Assembly: GCA_036583965.1 (NCBI GenBank)
Contig: JAZBQD010000030.1
Location: 86,647,800 to 86,711,799 of the forward strand
DNA from: Prunella strophiata
Taxonomy: Eukaryota > Chordata > Aves > Passeriformes > Prunellidae
DNA: 64,000 nt
Direction: 5' to 3'
Made by a program: the position numbers and the translations under genes. The notes under the pieces are model-generated. The model saw only the letters and a program-made list of their open reading frames with translations, was not told the origin of the DNA and ran no database searches. Below, piece by piece: positions 57,845-64,000 of the stretch. Each line of letters opens with the position of its first letter. Positions within the stretch are counted from its first letter, which is position 1.

Positions 57845-57885
57845 TTTTTTTTTTTTTTTTTTTTTTTGGGGGGGGGGGGGGGGGG
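57845..57885. repeat. T23-G18 homopolymer switch tract
   Basis: Twenty-three T followed directly by eighteen G; the same design as the tract at 29,583. Confidence 0.9.
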
Positions 57886-58229
57886 CGGGGCTGGAGGTGA
57901 GAGGGGGATGTTGGTGATGGAAATTACCAAAATACCCTACTCATCTCCCTAAATACCCTAAATAGGTTCAGTCTCCCCCTTCCGTCTCCCCAGCACCCCC
58001 CATCCCCCCTCTCCATGACTTACATGTGTTTAGAGCAATGCAAGGAGTTCCCAACGGGAGCCCTGGCAGCGGGTGCGTTTAAAGTGGGGATGATTTACTC
58101 CTCCAGAGCTCGGGTCCCGCGTGTGAGCCTCCAGACCCGTGTCAGCTGGGCACTGCAGACAAACAGCCTTAAATATGCATAAGGAGCAGTTCGCTTTCTT
58201 AAAGGAGAACTTACCCCACCGGAAAGTTC

Positions 58230-59240
58230 ACAGCCCGATGGCAAGCACGGGAGGAGGGTGCGGCGGTGGCCTTTGCGCCGGGACAGCCCTAACCCCTTCT
58301 GAAGGTGATCGCCTACAGGCTCAGCGGCAGGGCTGGGGACAACCAGCCTCCTTTCGGCTGGGGACCGGGCAGAGAAGCGTTGACTCAGAAGTCATGGACA
58401 TAGTGAGGATCAGCAGTTTCATACACGGTCTTATCCCTCCTGTCCTCGGCCGGGATGGGCGAGGGACAGAGCCACACACCTAGGGCAGCCTCGCTCCGGC
58501 GGACCCCCGTGGCAGCAGCCACTGACCGGCTGCCCGAAAACTTGCGGGGTTCTACACCGAGGGGAAGCGCGGGACTCCAAACAAGAAAAAAAAGTGTTGG
58601 GAGGGGAAGAGGGGACTGATCAAACACCCAGCCATCAGAACCCAAGCAGGCTGTGGACATTGCACGAGCAGCTTTCTGGAAAGAGAAGTAATGCAGGGGA
58701 GGGATGAGAGCGAAACCCCGCGGGTTTCGCTCAGCTCCCCGGCTGGGAACCGGCCGGCGCCTCCTCCCCGTTCCTGACAGGATGTTCTCCCGGTAGGAAG
58801 GACGGCTCCGCTCGCCCACTTGCCCCCAGCTTTGCCCTGGTGGTTCCCGAGGGCCGAGCCCCGCAGCCGCTGCGGGGCTGGGGGCAATCCCGGGCGTTTC
58901 CCGCGGGAAAGGAGCATCCCGACGCTGGGCGCCGCTTCCCCCAGGCCCACCGCGGGGCAGGCTCCCCGCGTTTCGGACAATACCAGGGTTATTTCTTTTA
59001 TTATTGCTGTGATTCTCTCCCCCTCGCCCTGCACACGTGGTTGCAAGGTCTGTAGCGCCATCTAACGGGAGGAGGAGGCCGGGCCGCTCCGCCCGCCCGC
59101 GCAGGGGGAGAGCGGCTGGGGCGGGCGGCGCTCCTGGGAGCCGGGACGTGCCCCCGCATGGAAGGGCGCACATCCTGAGCACAAAACCGGCCCGAAAGGG
59201 GCTCCGTAACCCGGCCGGGGGTTATCCTCCAGGAGCTTCC
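58230..59240. promoter_or_regulatory. CpG island 11 (rightmost)
   Basis: Last CpG-dense block before AT-rich sequence resumes. A CTCF-like site lies at its right part. Confidence 0.6.
59054..59068 (-). promoter_or_regulatory. CTCF-like site
   Basis: Minus-strand CCGTTAGATGGCGCT: the core AGATGGCGCT fits the CTCF consensus fully, the upstream half only partly. Confidence 0.4.
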
Positions 59241-59844
59241 CCCAGCTTCTGCGGTTTTATTATGTCCTTGTAGCTGTGAAGGGATGGAAGAGCTACCGCT
59301 GTTTTTAGGGGTGGGAGGTTAGGGAGGAGGAATTAATAAATTTCAGCAGAGTCTGACAGAGTTGAGGGTGGAAGGAGAGGACCTCTTAGCCCAGCACGCT
59401 TGACTTCTTTCCCTTTGCAGAGAGGTCAGGGAGGGCCCCAGACAGCTGCTGCATCTTACAAGTGAACAGGGCCCCCATTCTGCTTCTTTAGTACCTTTAG
59501 TATCCCAGGAAGCTTTTTGTTTCCAAAACTTTTGAGCATTTGCCAATTTTTATAGTTAAATTATGATGCTGAACTTTTGATAAGGCACTTCAGCCATGCC
59601 TCTGTCCACATCCAGATGGGATCTGGACTTGGTCACCCCAGTTCTGTTAAGTCACTGTATTAGTTGCCCAGATTAGGAGACTGTGCACCCCAGACCTGTG
59701 GCATGAGCAGCAAAAAGAAAGAGACTCTCTTTTTCTACATCTCCACAGTGTTTGAGCTCATTTAAGGTCCTATCCAGTCTCTACAGGTGCCTGCCTCATT
59801 TCAGGTCTTGCTGCCTCTAAGGCTTCAAGTTAGAATTAGAGAAA

Positions 59845-59881
59845 GCAGGTATTTCTGCTGAATGCAGGTATTTCTGCTGAA
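59845..59881. repeat. 19-bp-period tandem duplication
   Basis: GCAGGTATTTCTGCTGAA occurs at 59845 and at 59864. Confidence 0.9.
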
Positions 59882-60110
59882 GGATGTAAGTTTTTCTTTA
59901 GATTTGAAGTTTTCCTTATTTGTGCTTCTGCATCTCTTTTACAGGTAGAGAATGTGAGCTAAGTGTTTCGAATGCACGTACCAATTTTATTTGTTTCTTA
60001 GGTCTTCTGTACATGTATGTTGGCAGGGAGTACCAAAGAAGCACAGAAATCTTTCTGTCCATACCTCAAGTCATGAAATGGTACTGTAGCCTTTGGCTAG
60101 CAACAACTGT

Positions 60111-60118
60111 ATTTGCAT
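60111..60118 (-). promoter_or_regulatory. Octamer ATTTGCAT
   Basis: Perfect POU octamer on the minus strand, outside the CpG-rich zone. Confidence 0.25.
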
Positions 60119-62189
60119 GAGCCATTCAAACTGTATTTATTTCTTCAGCCCAGGTTGTCCAATGCCTTCGGATGCCATTTTTGTGTGTGGTAAATCCTAT
60201 GTGACTTAGATGGCCAGGCTAAATTTGCCCAAGTGATTTTGGCAGATTAGGTACCTGAGCATCACTGACATTGATTGACTGAATTGCTACTACTAAGGCC
60301 CAGCCCAAAAAGAGAGGGTTTAGGCTACCATGTCCTGCATGAGATTTTGACTTCCTCCAGACACCAATGGGGAAATAAAGGCTTAAACTAGAGTTATCAG
60401 TCTAAATTTTTTGTTGTATATTCAAGACCTCAGTCTAAAAGCCCATACTGAAATATTCAGATTCTAACTCCCTCTTTATTTTGGTGCAACATCTGAAACA
60501 CATTTGATGTCACCTGCGTAGTTTGGAAATTGGATTCATCACCTCTATTACCTATGCCTTCTTAACAGAGGAACAACTAATTGTTTTGAAAAATCTAGAC
60601 CTTAAAATTCAACTCTGAAATTCCCTGATAGCCAGAAACCAACATTTTAGGTGCTCTTTCCTGCTTTATTGTATGGAGCAAAAATTTCCTACACACCAGA
60701 AGGATTTTTAAGTGAAAGGTGACCAGGACTTCATCCTTTCTAATTGTGCTGTGCCACAGGCCACTACATAAACCAGACAATCAAGCAACAGTAACAACTG
60801 CTTGATCAATACTCTGCTGCTTGGTCAAATTTTATCGGGGTTTGCATTTTCAGAGGTGAAAGTGTGATTTGTAACTCCTGCCCCATGTAATTTTCTGACA
60901 CTCTATGAGCATCAGCAATTAAAAATAACACAAGTTTATGCCAGTATCAAAATAAGGCTTGGAAATAAAAACTAAACTTCACATGAAAAAAATGAAATAG
61001 CATACCATCACTGAACTGGCTTTATCAACAAGAAAAGATAATGTGTGTAGCAACAGACAGGAATAGATTTTCATTCCAGACTCTGGGAATGCTCCTCTTC
61101 TTCAATGATTGCAAAGAAGGGCAATTTCTATCTATGGTGAAAGGAAAATGCATTTTTGGGTTTATGGGCAATACACAGTCTCTAACAGTCAGGCTAGGAT
61201 GTCTCAGAGTAGGCACGAAAAATGAGACACACTCCAGTTCATTAGCCACCTAGGAAGAGTTAGGCTACTGAGGTTTATGGCTAGTTCCACTGAAGGGTTT
61301 ACATGTCTTAAAAGTTAGTTGTCTCAGTATTTGAATTTCAAGTGCCTTTTGCTAAGACTGACATCCTTGATGCTGTGTTGGGCATCACGGGCTCACTATA
61401 CTGTGAATTGAGCAGGTGTGTACAGACTAATCTTTGTGCCTATCCAAAGCCATGCTGTCCAGCAAAGGACAGGAACAGCAGAGAAGCCCAGGATTGTGGT
61501 TATATTGAGAAATAACAATTACTGGTTTCAGCTGAGAAAGTTTTTTAAACTAAGAAAATAAAAGTTTTTCCTCCACTTGTACATGAACAGTAATGGAAGA
61601 ACAGCTACCCAATGCCTTTCAGATGGAGGATTCCTCATGCTTTACCTCACAAGGACTGCAAATCCAGAAGAATGGCACATGGTGCATTTTGTCACAACTT
61701 CTAGCTTAGGAAAGGTCCTCCTGATATTGGTGGTAGAGACCTACTTTAAGCTCTACAGTAGCAGATATTAATTTGTGTCTGTTGGGATGGGATATAAAGA
61801 TTGTAATTCAACCTAAAATATGACACCTATTTTCTCTTACTATATAGTCTTTGGGGTTTCCCTATTACTCAAAGGAGTTTTGGTTTCTAAATTACTTCAG
61901 TGTTGTGAATTTTCTCATACTTCAAAAATGAGAACAGATCCTTGAGCTAATTTAACACAATGCATTTTCCAGGTTAGTCCCAGGAGCACCACAGGCAGGA
62001 TTGTGAAGAGGCAGAAGCTGTGGCAAGTCAGAGGTATCTTGCACTGTGCAACAGATGGGGCTGAGCCCATCATAAGCTTTTGAGTTCAAATCTTCTGAAG
62101 CTATGGTGTTTCTTTCTGTTTCTCCAAAGTCCTTTCCATCAGTCATTGGTGACTTATGTGATGGGCCTCTGTTTTTTGGTAGTTTCATT

Positions 62190-62232
62190 TGTTTGTTTGT
62201 TTGTTTGCTTGGTTTGGTTTTGTTTTGTTTTC
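62190..62232. repeat. (GTTT)n simple repeat
   Basis: GTTT units degrading into GGTTT and GTTTT. Confidence 0.85.
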
Positions 62233-64000
62233 TGAGGGGTTAGTTCTGATTCAGCTGAAAAAACCCTCTGTCGGAACCAAAGGCTTTGCTCTTTGTTCTT
62301 CCCATTCTGGTGCAGAAAGACAAGGGGCCAAACCCTTTTGGGGTTCTTCTAGTAAAGCAAGGAGTATAAATATTCCGTTGTACAAAATTGAAGCAACTTC
62401 ATCCACATGAAGTTATTTAATTAAAATTGGAGTAGTTTTCAGAAGTGCTAGGGAATAAGTAGGCTCAGCGGGTGCTCAGTCCCACTGTAATTCCCAATCC
62501 CTTCATGTAGATGCCAATGTTTTGACTTGGCTGACTATCTTTAATATTTGGGTTTAAAACTTTTGGCCCATGTGTTCTGTTTCCTCAGGGCCCTCTAATC
62601 TTTAACTTTTACCATAGAAAAATCTTAATGTTTTCAAGGTTCCACCTTGCTAGCAATATGGTTTGAATCAGATACACTGCACAGAGACTATTTTGATTTT
62701 TAAAAAGAACAACCTTATGGTTTTATTTCTTCAGGTATGAATAAAAATCTGATAGATCTTGAGTTTAGAGCTTGCTTTCTCTTGATAGCAGACAGCATGA
62801 GGACTGTGATATGGATCAGTGATACAACATGTTTTCCTTCATTAGAAACACAACCCCGACATTAAAAACAGCCTGCTGAAGAATCATATTCATTTAGTAA
62901 TCATGTAATTTCACAATCAAGGGGTTACCATCCCTCCCCCCACCCCAGCCTCCCTTTAGAACTGCCCATTTATGGACAACATCTGATACCAATAAGTTCA
63001 TGATACCTATTTCTAAAAGCAATGCCTGCAGTTCAAATGGAGCTTTAGCAGTTGAGTTATCAGATCCAGCACTAACTGCAGATGGGATTTATCTTCACTA
63101 AGTTTAGCCATATACTAGTTAGTGTGTAGGCCAAGTCTCAGCTCCTTCTGCATCCAATGGAGAAAGACAGAGGGCAATTCGTGCCAGCTAGCTTAGGCAC
63201 CTCCTAAAGGGAGGGATGAGTCACCTTTTGAAGTTGCCTGCACGGCTCAGTTAATTTCAGCAGGCAGACAGGCAGTTAGCTTAGTTATTGCATACCTGGC
63301 CAGATGGCTGAAGTTAGGGTAGATGGGTCCTGTTCTACCTGTCTGTAGGCAGTGCCAGTAAGGATGTACGGCACTCAGCACTGGCTCAGGGTTCAGGACT
63401 AGTCAAGATGTGCTGTTATTCCTGAGGGTCAATGTGTTTTGCCCATAACAAATAATATCTCTCAGACAGGTTCAGGAAAAATGACCTCAGCCTGTAGTGC
63501 ATTTGCTCAATTTACAGTGATGCCAACTGAATTGTATTTTTATTTTTTTACCTTTTATTTGCAATCCAGGCTGGAGCAACTCTTAGAAGCAGGTCTTACA
63601 GTTTTTTCATGACAGGGTAAATTGAACCCTCCTTTTTGTTCAAACATTTTCAGCATAAAAACGTGCATCTAGGAGCCAGGCAATAAACAAAATAAAGACT
63701 TCCAAAAGCCAAACCAAAACCAGGCAGTAATGAATGTAGTAACACCTTTTCATGTGGATGCAATGGGTTGAAATATAACCCTTTACCCATGCCTGGCACA
63801 CAGAACTTGTATAGAGTTAAATCTACACCATGACAAACTCAACATTTTCCAGTTAGTGCGACCCCATTAAGCAGGAGGTATGAAGGTAAGGGAGATGCTG
63901 GACTGGGAAGTGGTAGGAGAAACATACATCCACCAAAGCATTTTGTGTGTGTTACACTCCAAGGGCTCATGCACCAGCTGGAGCCAGGTGGTGGTGGTGG

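Larger units (their letters stand above)
59270..64000. other. Gene-free right flank
   Basis: AT-rich, CpG-poor unique sequence with a 19-bp duplication, one octamer and a GTTT repeat. It ends in a GGT run at the window edge. No gene recognised. Confidence 0.6.

Overview
This is 64 kb of vertebrate nuclear DNA, most likely from a bird. The bird call rests on short CR1 LINE fragments with the avian-type 3' end (two antisense copies near 3.0-3.3 kb and 12.1-12.4 kb, one sense copy ending near 2,779 in an ATTCTATG-type tail), the lack of any recognisable mammalian SINE, and low overall repeat content. The window holds one protein-coding gene that I can support: the single-exon neural transcription factor POU3F3 (Brn-1) on the + strand at 42,303-43,623. 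No tRNA, rRNA, CRISPR or second protein gene is visible.

Layout. 1-28 kb is AT-rich gene desert with three CR1 remnants, microsatellites and several blocks that look like conserved regulatory DNA (about 11.85-11.91, 13.7, 16.75-17.17 and 18.8-19.1 kb). At 28.2-30.5 kb a cluster of POU-type sites (octamers and MORE-like palindromes) leads into the first large CpG island. 31-41 kb alternates candidate conserved elements with GC-rich islands, a CTCF-like site (37.2 kb), a GGCCCC array (38.3 kb) and the proximal promoter (CCAAT boxes at 40.92 and 40.98 kb, TATA box at 41,215). 41.2-42.3 kb is a long putative 5' leader with at least four short uORFs, one encoding Met-(His)11. The CDS follows, then a long AT-rich 3' region with several poly(A) signals up to 47.9 kb. 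48-59.2 kb is a chain of further CpG islands with an RFX palindrome (48.9 kb), a double palindrome plus octamer (56.84-57.02 kb) and a CTCF-like site (59.06 kb). 59.3-64 kb returns to ordinary AT-rich sequence.

The window therefore reads as the regulatory domain of one developmental gene: one compact coding exon surrounded by many CpG islands and transcription-factor palindromes of classes active in neural tissue (POU, SOX, RFX, ONECUT, MEIS/TGIF). In mammals this locus also makes flanking lncRNAs (PANTR1/linc-Brn1a and linc-Brn1b); the CpG islands here could be their promoters, but no lncRNA exon can be identified from sequence alone.

The main oddity in the gene is an apparent one-base frameshift near 42,786 that splits the POU3F3 reading frame inside a GC-rich linker. 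It is more likely an assembly error or polymorphism than a dead gene, because both halves are otherwise intact. All motif and conservation statements come from reading the sequence by eye; no alignment or database search was run.
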